Source of the DNA: Sulfuriflexus sp.
GTDB taxonomy: Bacteria; Pseudomonadota; Gammaproteobacteria; AKS1
NCBI GenBank assembly: GCA_023134145.1
Contig: JAGLUW010000017.1
Coordinates: 107,136 to 171,135 of the forward strand
Length of the DNA stretch: 64,000 nt
Direction: 5' to 3'
The notes under the pieces were generated by a model, which was given only the letters and a program-made list of their open reading frames with translations, made no database searches and was not told where the DNA came from. Numbering within the stretch: the first letter of the stretch is position 1; each line of letters begins with the position of its first letter. Shown here one piece after another: positions 30,843 to 42,074 of this stretch. A program made the translations under genes and the position numbers.

Positions 30843-33220
30843 GCGCGAAACCTGAAATCAATGCAGACAACATGGTGACGATTGAAGTCAATGGCGTGCC
30901 AATGCAGGCAGCTAAAGGTTCAATGATTATTCATGCGACAGATGCTGCTAATGTTTACATTCCACGTTTCTGTTACCACAAGAAATTACCTATCGCTGCT
31001 AACTGCCGTATGTGTTTGGTCGAAGTAGAGGGCGTGCCTAAGCCACTACCTGCCTGTGCGACACCAGTGATGGATGGTATGAAGGTTTTGACCAGTTCAG
31101 ACTTCGCCAAACAAGCGCAAAAAGGTGTGATGGAGTTCTTATTGATTAACCATCCGCTTGATTGCCCAATTTGTGATCAAGGTGGAGAGTGTGAACTACA
31201 AGATATTGCGATGGGTTATGGCCGTAGTGTCTCGCGATTCGCCGAAAAGAAACGCGTTGTAAAAGATAAAAACATTGGTCCATTAATTGAAACCGAAATG
31301 ACGCGCTGTATTCATTGCACACGTTGTATTCGTACAATTGAATTAGTCGGTGGTGATAAAGAACTCGGCGGCATGGGTCGCGGTACTAATACATTAATTG
31401 GTACTTACATCGAACGCAGTGTTGATTCGGAAATGTCAGGCAATGTTATTGATGTTTGTCCGGTTGGTGCATTAACAGCCAAGCCATCACGCTTTGCAGC
31501 GCGAGCTTGGGAAATGCGCTCAACAGCAGGCATTGCAGGGCATGATTGTATTGGTTCAAATATCAATACGCACACGCGTAACAAAGAAATTGTTCGTGTT
31601 GTGCCAAATGAAAATGAAAAGATAAACGAAGTTTGGATTTCAGATCGTGATCGTTACGCCTACGAAGGTTTGAACAGTGAATCACGTTTAACATCACCAA
31701 TGATTAAAGTCGGTGGTGAATGGCAGAAAACAGATTGGAATACCGCACTTGAAGAAGTAGTTGAAGGTTTGCGTGGTAACAAAGCCAATATCGCCGGTCT
31801 GATGTCACCTAATGTAACGACTGAAGAAGCATTTCTGATGCAGAAGTTATTGCGTGATATGGGTGCAACTTCAATTGATTATCGTGTTGGCCAACAAGAT
31901 TTTTCTGATGATAACGGCGTGCCAATTGCACAAGGTCTGGGTTCATCCATTGAAGCACTTGAATCTCTTGATGCTGCCTTATTGATTGGCTCGAACATTC
32001 GTCATGACCAACCAATTGCATCACATCGTTTGCGTAAAGCCGTTGGCAATGGCGCGAAGGTCATGCTGTTAAACAGTATTGATTACGATATTAATTACCC
32101 TATCGCTGAAAAGATTGTTACGCATCCTAATGAGCTCGCATCTGAACTCGCAGCGATTGTTAAGGCAATGCTAGAAACGACTCAGCAATCAGCCCCAGCA
32201 GGGCTTGATGCTCTAATTGGTTCTGTAACTGTAACGGATAGTCATAAAGCAATTGCTGCCAATCTTAATGCGGCTGCAAATACTTCAGTGATCATCGGTA
32301 CACAAGCGATGGCGCTCACTGATTTATCAACGCTTAGAATGCTGGCCGGTTTGTTAGCGAAATTAGCAGACTCAAACTTTGGTTACTTACCTCGCGGCGC
32401 TAACAGCGTCGGTGCTCGCTTAGCCGGTGCATTACCTTTTGCCGGCGTGGGTGGTAAAGAAGTGACCATGGGCAAAAATGCCCTGAGCATGTTTGATAGT
32501 GCAGCATCGGCTTATATGTTGATGAATGTTGAACCAGAACGCGATTGCATTAACCCTGCGCAAGCCATGCGCGCATTGAATGATGCTAATTTTGTAGTTT
32601 GCCTAACGCCTTTTAGTTCTGACGCGATGCGTGAATACGCTAACGTAATGTTGCCAATGGCACCGTACTCAGAAACATCGGGCACTTTTGTTAACGCCGC
32701 GGGAACTTGGCAGCGTTTCTCAGCAAATTGCGCACCACTGGGTGAAACACGTCCAGCTTGGAAAATATTAAGAGTGCTTGGTAATTTGCTGGATCTGAAT
32801 GGTTATGAATATCTTTCATCAGAAGAAGTGCGTGCTGAAGTAGAACGCGATAGTGCTAGCATGAGCAAAGACAACCAGTTGAACTGGCAGTGTCCAGCGA
32901 AACTATCTAATAGCGATGCATTAGTTCGCATTGGTGATTTATCAATTTACTCAACTGATAATGTTGTACGTCGTGCTGCTGCATTACAGCAAACAGTACA
33001 TGCGGCAACTGAAACTGTGGCAATGAATGCAGCAACAGCGAATAAGTTGAACGTTACCGAGGCAACACGCGTTGTCGTTGGGCAGGGTGATGATGAAGTT
33101 TCAGGTGAATTGAAGCTTGATGAACGTATTCCAGATAATTGTGTCATGGTGAGTAGTGCAACAGACTTGAGTAGTGGTCTTGGTGCACCGAACCAGACAG
33201 TGACGGTAACGAAGGACTAG
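30839..33220 (+). CDS. nuoG: NADH-quinone oxidoreductase subunit G
   Basis: 75-kDa-type subunit, largest of the peripheral arm. The N-terminal ferredoxin-like part has [26 protein letters not shown] (in parts) for [2Fe-2S], and [18 protein letters not shown] and [13 protein letters not shown] for [4Fe-4S] clusters. [14 protein letters not shown] follows, then a molybdopterin-oxidoreductase-like domain (about residues 220-690) without obvious cofactor function. 793 residues. The extended C-terminus (about 700-793) is rich in small residues. Confidence 0.96.
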   Translation: MSAKPEINADNMVTIEVNGVPMQAAKGSMIIHATDAANVYIPRFCYHKKLPIAANCRMCLVEVEGVPKPLPACATPVMDGMKVLTSSDFAKQAQKGVMEFLLINHPLDCPICDQGGECELQDIAMGYGRSVSRFAEKKRVVKDKNIGPLIETEMTRCIHCTRCIRTIELVGGDKELGGMGRGTNTLIGTYIERSVDSEMSGNVIDVCPVGALTAKPSRFAARAWEMRSTAGIAGHDCIGSNINTHTRNKEIVRVVPNENEKINEVWISDRDRYAYEGLNSESRLTSPMIKVGGEWQKTDWNTALEEVVEGLRGNKANIAGLMSPNVTTEEAFLMQKLLRDMGATSIDYRVGQQDFSDDNGVPIAQGLGSSIEALESLDAALLIGSNIRHDQPIASHRLRKAVGNGAKVMLLNSIDYDINYPIAEKIVTHPNELASELAAIVKAMLETTQQSAPAGLDALIGSVTVTDSHKAIAANLNAAANTSVIIGTQAMALTDLSTLRMLAGLLAKLADSNFGYLPRGANSVGARLAGALPFAGVGGKEVTMGKNALSMFDSAASAYMLMNVEPERDCINPAQAMRALNDANFVVCLTPFSSDAMREYANVMLPMAPYSETSGTFVNAAGTWQRFSANCAPLGETRPAWKILRVLGNLLDLNGYEYLSSEEVRAEVERDSASMSKDNQLNWQCPAKLSNSDALVRIGDLSIYSTDNVVRRAAALQQTVHAATETVAMNAATANKLNVTEATRVVVGQGDDEVSGELKLDERIPDNCVMVSSATDLSSGLGAPNQTVTVTKD

Positions 33221-33230
33221 TGGAAAGATT

Positions 33231-34322
33231 ATGAGCGAGTTGTTCGATACAGTTTGGGGTTGGGGTGAATTCCTTTGGTCATTCACCATAGTGCAGATCG
33301 TGCTCAGCATTGTCGCCTTAATGGTGCCATTGATGCTTTGTGTTGCTTACTTAACCTTCGCAGAACGTAAGATTATCGGTTACATGCAAGTACGTATTGG
33401 ACCGAACCGAGTTGGTTTCTTTGGTTTCAAGATGTGGGGTCTCGGTCAGCCGATTGCCGATGCTGTGAAACTGATGTTCAAGGAAATTATTATTCCTGCC
33501 AAGGCCAATAAAGTTTTGTTCTTGATGGCACCGGTTATTTCTCTTGCAACGGCATTGGCCGCTTGGGCTGTTATTCCTCTTAATGACTTCCTTGGTATTG
33601 CTGATGAAGTGAATGCCGGGTTGCTTTATGTTTTAGCGATTACATCACTGGGTGTTTACGGTGTAATTATTGCGGGTTGGTCTTCAAACTCTAAATACGC
33701 TTTTTTAGGTGCACTACGTTCATCAGCACAGATTGTTGCTTATGAAATTGCCATGGGTTTTGCCTTGGTGGGTGTGTTGCTTGCCGCAGGTGATTTAAAC
33801 CTTCGCGTGATTGTTGAATCGCAACATGGTGAATTAGGTTTACTGGATTGGTTCTGGTTACCATTATTCCCACTGTTTATTGTGTACTTCATTTCAGGTG
33901 TTGCTGAAACTAACCGTGCACCATTCGATGTGGCGGAAGGCGAGTCTGAAATCGTTGCCGGTTTCCACGTTGATTATTCGGGTATGGCATTTGCCGTATT
34001 CTTCTTGGCGGAATACGCCAATATGATTTTGATTGCTGCACTAACGGCAATTATGTTTGCCGGTGGTTGGTACTCACCATTACCTGAAGCATGGATCCCT
34101 GGTGGCATTATGGGAAGCTTGATCGGTGATGGTATTCAATGGTTCATTATAAAGACAGCGTTCTTCTTAATATTCTTCCTTTGGTTCCGCGCGACATTCC
34201 CGCGTTACCGTTATGACCAAATTATGCGTCTAGGTTGGAAGGTATTTATCCCTGTAACAATCGTTTGGTTGCTAGTGGTTGCCGTCATGGTGCTGATGCA
34301 ACTTGGCCCGTGGTTTGATTAA
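33231..34322 (+). CDS. nuoH: NADH-quinone oxidoreductase subunit H
   Basis: Membrane subunit at the junction with the peripheral arm; it helps form the quinone channel. About eight helices. Diagnostic blocks are [25 protein letters not shown]-like [38 protein letters not shown] and [20 protein letters not shown]. 363 residues. Confidence 0.97.
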   Translation: MSELFDTVWGWGEFLWSFTIVQIVLSIVALMVPLMLCVAYLTFAERKIIGYMQVRIGPNRVGFFGFKMWGLGQPIADAVKLMFKEIIIPAKANKVLFLMAPVISLATALAAWAVIPLNDFLGIADEVNAGLLYVLAITSLGVYGVIIAGWSSNSKYAFLGALRSSAQIVAYEIAMGFALVGVLLAAGDLNLRVIVESQHGELGLLDWFWLPLFPLFIVYFISGVAETNRAPFDVAEGESEIVAGFHVDYSGMAFAVFFLAEYANMILIAALTAIMFAGGWYSPLPEAWIPGGIMGSLIGDGIQWFIIKTAFFLIFFLWFRATFPRYRYDQIMRLGWKVFIPVTIVWLLVVAVMVLMQLGPWFD

Positions 34323-34334
34323 GAGGATAAGCTA

Positions 34335-34826
34335 ATGATCAATTCCATGAAAAGTGTATTCAAAAGCCTGTTCTTAACCGAGCTATTAAAAGGCATGAGT
34401 GTAACGGGGCGTTATTATTTCAGAAAGAAATTCACGCTTTTTTACCCAGAAGAAAAAACACCACAATCGGGACGTTTCCGTGGTTTGCATGCGCAGCGTC
34501 GCTACCCAAATGGTGAAGAACGTTGTATCGCTTGTAAACTTTGCGAAGCTGTTTGTCCAGCCTTAGCGATTACGATTGAGTCCGAGCAACGCGAAGATGG
34601 TTCACGACGTACCACGCGTTATGACATCGATCTATTTAAATGTATTTATTGCGGATTTTGTGAAGAAGCATGTCCGGTTGATGCGATTGTTGAAACTAGA
34701 GAACTTGAGTACCACTTCGAAAATCGTGGTGAAAATATTATGACCAAAGAAAAGTTGCTGCGCCATGGCGAGCTTTGTGAAAATCAGATTGCCAAAGATC
34801 GTGCGGAGGATGCTGCATACCGTTAA
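34335..34826 (+). CDS. nuoI: NADH-quinone oxidoreductase subunit I
   Basis: TYKY-type subunit with two [4Fe-4S] clusters (N6a, N6b). The two motifs are [13 protein letters not shown] and [15 protein letters not shown], and GRHAQ-like [18 protein letters not shown] leads into the first. 163 residues. The ATG at 34335 follows AGAGGA; an ATG four codons later is possible. Confidence 0.97.
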   Translation: MINSMKSVFKSLFLTELLKGMSVTGRYYFRKKFTLFYPEEKTPQSGRFRGLHAQRRYPNGEERCIACKLCEAVCPALAITIESEQREDGSRRTTRYDIDLFKCIYCGFCEEACPVDAIVETRELEYHFENRGENIMTKEKLLRHGELCENQIAKDRAEDAAYR

Positions 34827-34841
34827 GGTAGGTACAGAATT

Positions 34842-35462
34842 ATGGTTGAGATAATTAGCTTTTATGTTTTTGCCGGATTGCTGCTGTTCGCTGCAACCAT
34901 GGTGATAACGATGAAAAACCCAGTGCACTCAGCATTGTTCCTTGTCATGACGTTCTTTAACTGTGCAGCATTATGGTTAATGTTAGAAGCAGAGTTCCTC
35001 GCGATTACCTTGGTGCTGGTTTATGTTGGCGCGGTGATGGTGTTGTTCTTATTCGTCGTGATGATGTTAGACATTAATATTGCACGTATGCGAGAAGGTT
35101 TCGCAAGATACTTACCTATCGCGGCGGTTGTTGCCGTGATTCTGGCGGTTGAATTAATTCTTGTTGTTGGCCCTGCAAACTTTGGTTTAGAACAGTTTGC
35201 AGAACCAGTACGCCACGCGGCTGATTACAGCAACACTCGCGAGCTAGGTCTTATCTTATATACCGTTTATCTTTACCCATTTGAAATTGCGGCCGCCATT
35301 TTGTTGGTCGCTATTGTTGCGGCTATTTCGCTGACGATGCGTCGTCGCGAAGGTACACGTCACCAAGATATCACCAAGCAAGTTGCAACGAAGGCAACTG
35401 ATTGTGTACGGGTTGTAAAAATGGAGTCGGATACAGATTATGATGGGGGGAGTGACGCATGA
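34842..35462 (+). CDS. nuoJ: NADH-quinone oxidoreductase subunit J
   Basis: Membrane-arm subunit with five helices. The family block [29 protein letters not shown] is followed by [20 protein letters not shown], in the helix that kinks during turnover in structures. The C-terminal ~35 residues are hydrophilic. 206 residues; overlaps nuoK by 4 bases. Confidence 0.95.
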   Translation: MVEIISFYVFAGLLLFAATMVITMKNPVHSALFLVMTFFNCAALWLMLEAEFLAITLVLVYVGAVMVLFLFVVMMLDINIARMREGFARYLPIAAVVAVILAVELILVVGPANFGLEQFAEPVRHAADYSNTRELGLILYTVYLYPFEIAAAILLVAIVAAISLTMRRREGTRHQDITKQVATKATDCVRVVKMESDTDYDGGSDA

Positions 35463-35764
35463 TCGCCTTATCTGATTACTTAATAGTTTCTGCTATTTTG
35501 TTCAGCCTTTCAGTAGCTGGCATTTTCATAAACAGAAAAAATATTATCATCCTATTGATGTCAGTTGAGCTGATGTTGCTGGCGGTGAATATGAATTTTA
35601 TCGCTTTCTCATATTACTTAAATGATACGGCAGGGCAGGTGTTTGTTTTCTTTATTCTCACTGTTGCAGCAGCTGAAGCGGCGATTGGCTTAGCCATTCT
35701 TATCGTGCTGTTCCGTAAACGTCATTCAATTAATGTTGATGACATCAGTGAAATGAAGGGCTAA
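35459..35764 (+). CDS. nuoK: NADH-quinone oxidoreductase subunit K
   Basis: Three-helix membrane subunit, MrpC-like. It has two conserved intramembrane Glu residues ([14 protein letters not shown] and [13 protein letters not shown]). 101 residues, standard length. Confidence 0.96.
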   Translation: MIALSDYLIVSAILFSLSVAGIFINRKNIIILLMSVELMLLAVNMNFIAFSYYLNDTAGQVFVFFILTVAAAEAAIGLAILIVLFRKRHSINVDDISEMKG

Positions 35765-35775
35765 GGCGTAGTCGT

Positions 35776-37746
35776 ATGGAAAATCTATTTCTGACAATTG
35801 TTCTTGCACCGCTAGTCGGTTCGTTGTTGGCGGGTCTATTTGGTAAACAAATAGGTCGCACGGCATCGCACTGGGTAACTATTTCGGGTGTCGCTTTATC
35901 GTGTGCATTGTCTTTCTATGTCATGAAGCTGTTTGTGATGGACGGCATGGCCTCTTATAACGAATCAGTTTATACATGGTTAGTTAGTGACGGCATCAAG
36001 TTTGAAATTGGTTTCCTTGTCGACAAGTTAACTGCAATTATGTTGGTTGTTGTGACCTTTGTATCGTTGATGGTACATATCTACACCATTGGTTACATGC
36101 ACGACGATCCTGGTTACCAGCGTTTCTTTAGTTACATCGCTTTGTTTACTTTCTCAATGTTGATGTTGGTAATGGCAAACAACTTTTTACAACTGTTCTT
36201 TGGTTGGGAAGCGGTTGGCTTAGTCTCCTATCTATTGATTGGTTTTTGGTATACCCGCGAAACAGCGGTCTTCGCTAACTTAAAAGCATTCCTTGTTAAC
36301 CGTGTTGGTGACTTTGGTTTCTTACTCGGTATTGCTGCTGTATTGATGTACACCGGTTCACTTGATTACGCGACGGTGTTTGCAAAAGTGCCTAGTTTGG
36401 TTGGCGAAACAATGCAGGTATTCCCTGGTACAGAATGGTCGGTACTAACCGTCATGTGTATTTTGTTATTCATTGGCGCGATGGGTAAATCAGCACAAGT
36501 TCCACTGCATGTTTGGTTACCTGATTCTATGGAAGGTCCAACACCGATCTCTGCTTTGATCCATGCCGCGACAATGGTAACTGCAGGCATCTTCATGGTG
36601 TCACGCATGTCACCGATATTTGAATTATCAACCACTGCATTAGCTTTCATCTTGTTTATAGGTGCAGTGACTGCGTTGTTTATGGGTTTCCTCGGTTTGA
36701 TTCAGCATGATATCAAGCGTGTTGTTGCCTACTCAACGCTTTCGCAATTGGGTTACATGACAGTGGCATTAGGTGCGTCTGCTTACTCAGCCGCGATATT
36801 CCACCTAATGACGCATGCCTTCTTCAAGGCCTTATTGTTCCTCGCTGCTGGTGCAGTGATTATTGCCATGCACCATGAACAAGACATGCGCAAGATGGGC
36901 GGTCTGCGTAAATATATGCCGATTACTTACTGGACTTCATTGATTGGTTCGTTGGCGTTGATTGGTTTTCCAGGTTTTGCGGGTTTCTTCTCTAAAGATA
37001 CAATTATTGAAGCGGTGCATGCAGCGACTAAATTAGATCATGCAACTTGGGTGCATAGCTTTGCGTATTTTGCCGTACTTGCTGGTGTATTTATTACTGC
37101 GCTTTATAGCTTCCGTATGTTCTTCTTGGTCTTCCATGGTAAAGAACGCATGGATGACCACACTCGTGAACACTTACACGAATGTAAGGCCGTAGTCACA
37201 GTGCCATTAATTTTATTGGCGATCCCTTCAGTGCTTGCAGGTTACTTATTAAGTGATGTTGTGATGGGTGACTATTTTGGAACGGCAATTTATGTAGCGC
37301 AAGCGAATGATGTGATTGGCGCATTAGCTGCTGACTATCATGGAATCCTCGGTTTCCTATTACACGGTGTACAAGGTCCAGCCTTCTGGTTAGCCATGGG
37401 TGGTTTGTTCAGCGCATGGTTTATTTACATGAAGCGTCCAAGTATTGCTGATTGGTTCCAAGACAAGTTTGGTTTCTTACATACCTTGTTTGAAAATAAA
37501 TACTACATGGATGACTTGTTCATCAAGGTCTTTGCTGGCGGTGGTCGTATGCTCGGTAAGGGGCTATGGAAGCAGGGTGATGTAAACGTGATTGATGGCT
37601 TAATCGTCAATGGCAGCGCCGCTACTATTAATTGGTTTGCCGGTGTCGTGCGTGTTGTACAAACTGGTTATTTATATCACTACGCATTTGTGATGATTCT
37701 TGGCCTGCTAGGACTTCTTAGCTGGTTTGTTTGGTGGGGAGCCTAA
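35776..37746 (+). CDS. nuoL: NADH-quinone oxidoreductase subunit L
   Basis: Distal antiporter-like proton channel of complex I with the long lateral helix. Key blocks are FFGWEAVGLVSYLLIGFW (Glu), MGKSAQVPLHVWLPDSMEGPTPISALIHAATMV (Lys and His), and LSQLGYMTVALG. 656 residues. The 3' end lies just before the nuoM start. Confidence 0.97.
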   Translation: MENLFLTIVLAPLVGSLLAGLFGKQIGRTASHWVTISGVALSCALSFYVMKLFVMDGMASYNESVYTWLVSDGIKFEIGFLVDKLTAIMLVVVTFVSLMVHIYTIGYMHDDPGYQRFFSYIALFTFSMLMLVMANNFLQLFFGWEAVGLVSYLLIGFWYTRETAVFANLKAFLVNRVGDFGFLLGIAAVLMYTGSLDYATVFAKVPSLVGETMQVFPGTEWSVLTVMCILLFIGAMGKSAQVPLHVWLPDSMEGPTPISALIHAATMVTAGIFMVSRMSPIFELSTTALAFILFIGAVTALFMGFLGLIQHDIKRVVAYSTLSQLGYMTVALGASAYSAAIFHLMTHAFFKALLFLAAGAVIIAMHHEQDMRKMGGLRKYMPITYWTSLIGSLALIGFPGFAGFFSKDTIIEAVHAATKLDHATWVHSFAYFAVLAGVFITALYSFRMFFLVFHGKERMDDHTREHLHECKAVVTVPLILLAIPSVLAGYLLSDVVMGDYFGTAIYVAQANDVIGALAADYHGILGFLLHGVQGPAFWLAMGGLFSAWFIYMKRPSIADWFQDKFGFLHTLFENKYYMDDLFIKVFAGGGRMLGKGLWKQGDVNVIDGLIVNGSAATINWFAGVVRVVQTGYLYHYAFVMILGLLGLLSWFVWWGA

Positions 37747-37751
37747 GAAAT

Positions 37752-39266
37752 ATGTTTGCAGATTTACCATTACTTAGTCTTCTTATTTGGGTGCCGATCT
37801 TTGGTGGCCTGATTGTTTTAGCGGTCGGTGATAAAGATCCATGGGGCGCACGACCTATTGCGTTGATTGTCACCGTACTGACTTTCTTACTGAGTATTCC
37901 TCTGTACACCGGATTTGATACCGGCACGGCAGCGATGCAATTTACGGAAACAGCAAATTGGATTGAAGCGTTTAATATTCGTTATGCATTAGGTGTTGAT
38001 GGTATTTCGATGCCACTGATTATTTTAACCAGCGTGATAATGATCATTATTGTCTTGGCTGGTTGGAAAGTGATTACACACCGCGTTTCACAATACATGG
38101 CTGCTTTCCTCATTATGCAGGGTTTGATTAATGGTGTATTCGCATCATTAGACGCAATTTTGTTTTATGTTTATTGGGAAGCGATGCTCATACCGATGTT
38201 CTTAATTATCGGTATTTGGGGTGGACCTAATCGCGTTTACGCAACCATTAAGTTTTTTCTTTACACCTTCTTGGGCTCAGTGTTCATGTTGGTTGCGTTA
38301 ATCTACTTGTACTTTAAAGCCGGCAGTTTTGACATTCTTGCTTTCCATGCTGTGCAGTTGAGTTTGCAAGAACAGATTCTTATCTTTATCGCCTTCTTAC
38401 TCGCTTTCGCCGTTAAGGTACCCATGTGGCCAGTGCATACTTGGTTACCCGATGCGCACGTTGAAGCACCTACTGGTGGTTCGGTGATCTTGGCAGCAAT
38501 CATGTTGAAGGTCGGTGGCTACGGTTTTCTTCGTTTCAGCTTGCCGATCACGCCGGATGCCAGCCATGAATTAGATTGGTTGATTATTGGTATGTCGCTG
38601 ATTGCGATTGCTTACATTGGTTTTGTTGCACTCGCACAACAAGACATGAAGAAATTGATTGCTTATTCATCCATCGCTCACATGGGCTTTGTTACTTTAG
38701 GCTTCTTTATTAGTTTCAGTATTTTCGCCTCAACCGGTAGCTACGAAGGTTCAGCTCTGGCGATGGAAGGCGGCATGGTACAAATGATTTCTCACGGTTT
38801 CATTTCTGCCGCGATGTTCCTCTGTGTTGGCGTCATGTATGACCGCATGCACAGTCGTATGATCAATGATTACGGTGGGGTAGTGAATACCATGCCTATC
38901 TTCGCTGCATTCATGGTCTTCTTTGCTATGGCTAATGCAGGCCTACCAGGTACATCAGGCTTTGTTGGTGAATTCATGGTGATCTTAGCGAGCTTCAAGG
39001 CAAACTTCTGGATCGCATTCGTTGCGGCAACAACGTTGATACTCGGTGCGGCATACACATTGTGGATGGTCAAACGCGTACTGTTCGGTGAAGTTGCAAA
39101 TGACAAGGTTGCTGCACTCACTGATCTTGATGGACGTGAATTCTTTATTCTAGGCACACTGGCCTTTGCTGTGTTGCTATTTGGTGTTTGGCCTGATCCA
39201 TTGGTCGATGTCATGCATGTAACTATTGATAACCTGCTGCAACATATTGCGCAGTCTAAGCTGTAA
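37752..39266 (+). CDS. nuoM: NADH-quinone oxidoreductase subunit M
   Basis: Antiporter-like proton channel. It has [11 protein letters not shown]-type [48 protein letters not shown] (in parts) and [13 protein letters not shown]. 504 residues from the ATG at 37752 ([11 protein letters not shown]). A start at 37731 lies within nuoL and adds seven residues, so it was not used. Confidence 0.96.
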   Translation: MFADLPLLSLLIWVPIFGGLIVLAVGDKDPWGARPIALIVTVLTFLLSIPLYTGFDTGTAAMQFTETANWIEAFNIRYALGVDGISMPLIILTSVIMIIIVLAGWKVITHRVSQYMAAFLIMQGLINGVFASLDAILFYVYWEAMLIPMFLIIGIWGGPNRVYATIKFFLYTFLGSVFMLVALIYLYFKAGSFDILAFHAVQLSLQEQILIFIAFLLAFAVKVPMWPVHTWLPDAHVEAPTGGSVILAAIMLKVGGYGFLRFSLPITPDASHELDWLIIGMSLIAIAYIGFVALAQQDMKKLIAYSSIAHMGFVTLGFFISFSIFASTGSYEGSALAMEGGMVQMISHGFISAAMFLCVGVMYDRMHSRMINDYGGVVNTMPIFAAFMVFFAMANAGLPGTSGFVGEFMVILASFKANFWIAFVAATTLILGAAYTLWMVKRVLFGEVANDKVAALTDLDGREFFILGTLAFAVLLFGVWPDPLVDVMHVTIDNLLQHIAQSKL

Positions 39267-39276
39267 CGGGATTGAT

Positions 39277-40719
39277 ATGACAAACTCATTCACCATGCCA
39301 GATTTTGCACTTGCCTCACCAGAAATTTTTCTGCTGACGATGGCTTGTGTGGTACTGATTGCTGATTTATTTATTAATGATGATAACCGTGTGCTGACTT
39401 ATGTATTAGCGCAGCTGTCATTACTCGGCACTTTGATTGTCACACTTGCGGTTGCACCGGCTGAAGCGACTTATACCTTTAGTGGCACTTACGTTAGTGA
39501 CCCAATGGGCACAATACTGAAGAGTGTGATTTATCTTGTTATCGCGATGGTGTTTTTATACTCACGTGGTTACTTAAAAGATCGCGATATTTTCAAAGGT
39601 GAATATTACGTACTCGGTTTGTTTGGTGTGCTTGGCATGATGATCATGGTATCAGCACATAACTTCCTAACGATTTATCTTGGCTTAGAATTACTGTCTC
39701 TGTCTGTTTATGCGATGGTTGCCTTCCACAAGGATTCATTACAAGCATCAGAAGCAGCAATGAAGTATTTCATTCTTGGTGCGATTGCATCGGGTATGTT
39801 GTTATATGGTATGTCGATGTTCTACGGGGCGACGGGTACGCTAGATATAACTGAATTAGCAACAGCCATTGAAGGCAAGGACAGCAACGATATCGTTCTG
39901 ATCTTTGGTCTAGTGTTTGTGGTTGTTGGTCTTGCCTTTAAGTTAGGTGCCGTTCCATTCCATATGTGGATCCCAGATGTTTATCATGGTGCACCAACAT
40001 CCGTAACTATGTACATCAGTAGCGCCCCTAAGATTGCAGGTTTTGCATTGTTCATGCGCTTGTTGGTAGAAGGCATGGGTGACTTGCATGCGGGCTGGCA
40101 AGATATGTTGGTTATTCTCGCCGTGTTATCTCTAGCAGTCGGTAATATTATTGCCTTAGCGCAAACTAACCTAAAACGTATGTTGGCTTATTCAACTATT
40201 TCACATGTTGGCTTTATCTTGCTTGGTATTCTTGCTGGAACAAATGCTGGTTACTCTGCATCGATGTTTTACATTATTACTTACGCAGTGACAGCGATGG
40301 CTGGCTTTGCATTGATTATTATTTTGAGTCGTCGCGATTCGGAAGCCGATAATTTATCTGATCTTAAAGGCTTGAGTCGCCGGAGTCCGTGGATTGCCTT
40401 TATGATGTTGTTGTTGATGTTCTCAATGACAGGCGTACCACCAACCGTTGGCTTCTATGCCAAGTTGTTAGTCCTGCAAGCCATTATTAATGTTGATATG
40501 GTTTGGTTGGCAGGTGTTGCCGTTGGTTTCTCTGTGATTGGTGCCTTTTACTACTTGCGTGTTATCAAGTTAATGTTCTTTGATGACGTTGAAAATGACA
40601 GTCCACTTAAAGTGCCGGCTGAAATGAATATTGCATTTAGCATGAATTCATTGGCCGTACTGTTTGTCGGGCTATTCCCCGGTGCCCTCATTGCAATGTG
40701 TGCGGCAGTGTTCGTTTAG
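39277..40719 (+). CDS. nuoN: NADH-quinone oxidoreductase subunit N
   Basis: Third antiporter-like subunit. Blocks are [40 protein letters not shown] and [14 protein letters not shown], with [17 protein letters not shown] toward the end. 480 residues from the ATG at 39277 ([17 protein letters not shown]), 10 bases after the nuoM stop. Confidence 0.96.
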   Translation: MTNSFTMPDFALASPEIFLLTMACVVLIADLFINDDNRVLTYVLAQLSLLGTLIVTLAVAPAEATYTFSGTYVSDPMGTILKSVIYLVIAMVFLYSRGYLKDRDIFKGEYYVLGLFGVLGMMIMVSAHNFLTIYLGLELLSLSVYAMVAFHKDSLQASEAAMKYFILGAIASGMLLYGMSMFYGATGTLDITELATAIEGKDSNDIVLIFGLVFVVVGLAFKLGAVPFHMWIPDVYHGAPTSVTMYISSAPKIAGFALFMRLLVEGMGDLHAGWQDMLVILAVLSLAVGNIIALAQTNLKRMLAYSTISHVGFILLGILAGTNAGYSASMFYIITYAVTAMAGFALIIILSRRDSEADNLSDLKGLSRRSPWIAFMMLLLMFSMTGVPPTVGFYAKLLVLQAIINVDMVWLAGVAVGFSVIGAFYYLRVIKLMFFDDVENDSPLKVPAEMNIAFSMNSLAVLFVGLFPGALIAMCAAVFV

Positions 40720-40785
40720 ACTTTGATTACTAGTCCGATAGACTTTCATTACAGTGCTAACTAATTCAGATATACTGCGCTGACT

Positions 40786-41103
40786 ATGCTTATCACAATA
40801 CTTCTTATCGCTAGCATTATTGCGGCAAACCTTCCTTGGTTAACTGAGCGTACCTTGTTGGTGTTCGCACCGATGAAGCCCGCTAAGCCTGTTTGGTTAC
40901 GTCTACTTGAGTGGTTCATCTTGTACATCATTATTGGTGGTGTGGCGATTGGTCTTGAGATTAAGGCGACCGGAGGCAGTCATGCTCAAGATTGGGAATT
41001 TTATTGGGTCACCTTCTTCCTATTCATGATTTTTGCATTACCCGGTTTTATTTACCGCAATGATCTTAAACATTTGCTAGATCGGGCTCGCCGCTCGAAT
41101 TGA
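40786..41103 (+). CDS. DUF2818 family membrane protein
   Basis: A 105-residue protein with three predicted helices (about 1-18, 43-62 and 72-92). The pattern NLPWLTERTLLVFAP, LRLLEWFILYIIIGG and FYWVTFFLFMIFALPGFIYR fits DUF2818, which sits right after nuoN in many beta- and some gammaproteobacteria. A possible promoter (TTACAG-16-TATACT, -10 at 40771-40776) would give a very short leader. Function unknown; the position suggests a link with complex I assembly or the membrane arm. Confidence 0.8.
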   Translation: MLITILLIASIIAANLPWLTERTLLVFAPMKPAKPVWLRLLEWFILYIIIGGVAIGLEIKATGGSHAQDWEFYWVTFFLFMIFALPGFIYRNDLKHLLDRARRSN

Positions 41104-41188
41104 AGTTTTTCCGAACTTTTTTGATGCAGTGGCGTCAAACCTTCAACAATAAACTATCCTGCACAGCATGAATTGCATGGAGGCGAAT

Positions 41189-41968
41189 ATGCGAATCACC
41201 AAATCCTTTCTTTTAGCTGCATTATTACTTGCACCAATGGCACTACAAGCCGCTCAATGTAATGTGAAGAGTGGCAGTAAACGTGTTGCCTTGCTTGAGC
41301 TTTATACTTCGGAAGGTTGCAGCAGCTGTCCACCAGCAGACAAATGGTTGAGTAGTCTGGCTAAAGAGGGAATAGGTGCAGATAAACTATTACCCCTTTC
41401 TCTGCATGTGGATTATTGGAATTACATTGGTTGGCGTGATCCATATTCAGAACCACAGTACACCCAGCGACAACGTGAGATTGCACAACGTAATCGTCTT
41501 CGCTCAATTTACACACCACAATTAGTTTTCAATGGACGTGATTTTCGTAGTTGGCGTCGTCAGAATATCCAACTTCTACTTAATGAAGTTAATGAGTGGC
41601 CAGCAGCTGCTAATTTAAGCCTAGATTGGAAAGCTTCAAGTGCAAATACTCTTGCGGTTGATGTCAGTGCACAAATCTCTCAACAGGTTGATGCAGGTTC
41701 AGTGTTATTTTTCGCATTATATGAAAATGCCTTAGTCAGCAATGTGAGTGCGGGTGAAAACAGTGGTCGCGCATTGCACCATGATTATGTTGTACGTGAA
41801 ATGCTCGTGATCCCTTTTCTTGATAAACGACAGTTCAGCAAGCAGGTAAAAATCGACATTAAACCTGAGTGGCAACGTAAAAACCTAGGCATTGCCGTGT
41901 TTGTGCAGAATAGGAAAGACGGTGAAGTATTACAGGCACTCTCAAGTCCTCTGCAGTGCCAGTCATAA
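41189..41968 (+). CDS. Secreted DUF1223 protein, thioredoxin-like
   Basis: 259 residues with a clear Sec signal peptide (MRITKSFLLAALLLAPMALQA). The mature protein starts AQCNVKSGSKRVALLELYTSEGCSSCPPADKWLS, in which C-SSC-PPAD is the redox-like motif of DUF1223. The middle has HVDYWNYIGWRDPYSEPQYTQRQ and YTPQLVFNGRDF, both typical. The ATG at 41189 is preceded by GGAGG five bases upstream. The role is not established; a periplasmic thiol or copper function has only been guessed for such proteins. Confidence 0.85.
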   Translation: MRITKSFLLAALLLAPMALQAAQCNVKSGSKRVALLELYTSEGCSSCPPADKWLSSLAKEGIGADKLLPLSLHVDYWNYIGWRDPYSEPQYTQRQREIAQRNRLRSIYTPQLVFNGRDFRSWRRQNIQLLLNEVNEWPAAANLSLDWKASSANTLAVDVSAQISQQVDAGSVLFFALYENALVSNVSAGENSGRALHHDYVVREMLVIPFLDKRQFSKQVKIDIKPEWQRKNLGIAVFVQNRKDGEVLQALSSPLQCQS

Positions 41969-42074
41969 GATAATCGTCAGGATTATCAGTTCCTTATAAT
42001 ATTAACCTTGCGAAGCACGGATAACGATATGTGATAGTATTATGCATATTGCAATGTTTTTGTGGATATCCGCC

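Noticed and set aside
41990-42040. Sigma-28 promoter before the dCache kinase
   Set aside because: ACGGATAA is 6 of 8 for the -10, but nothing like TAAAGTTT lies 11 bases upstream.
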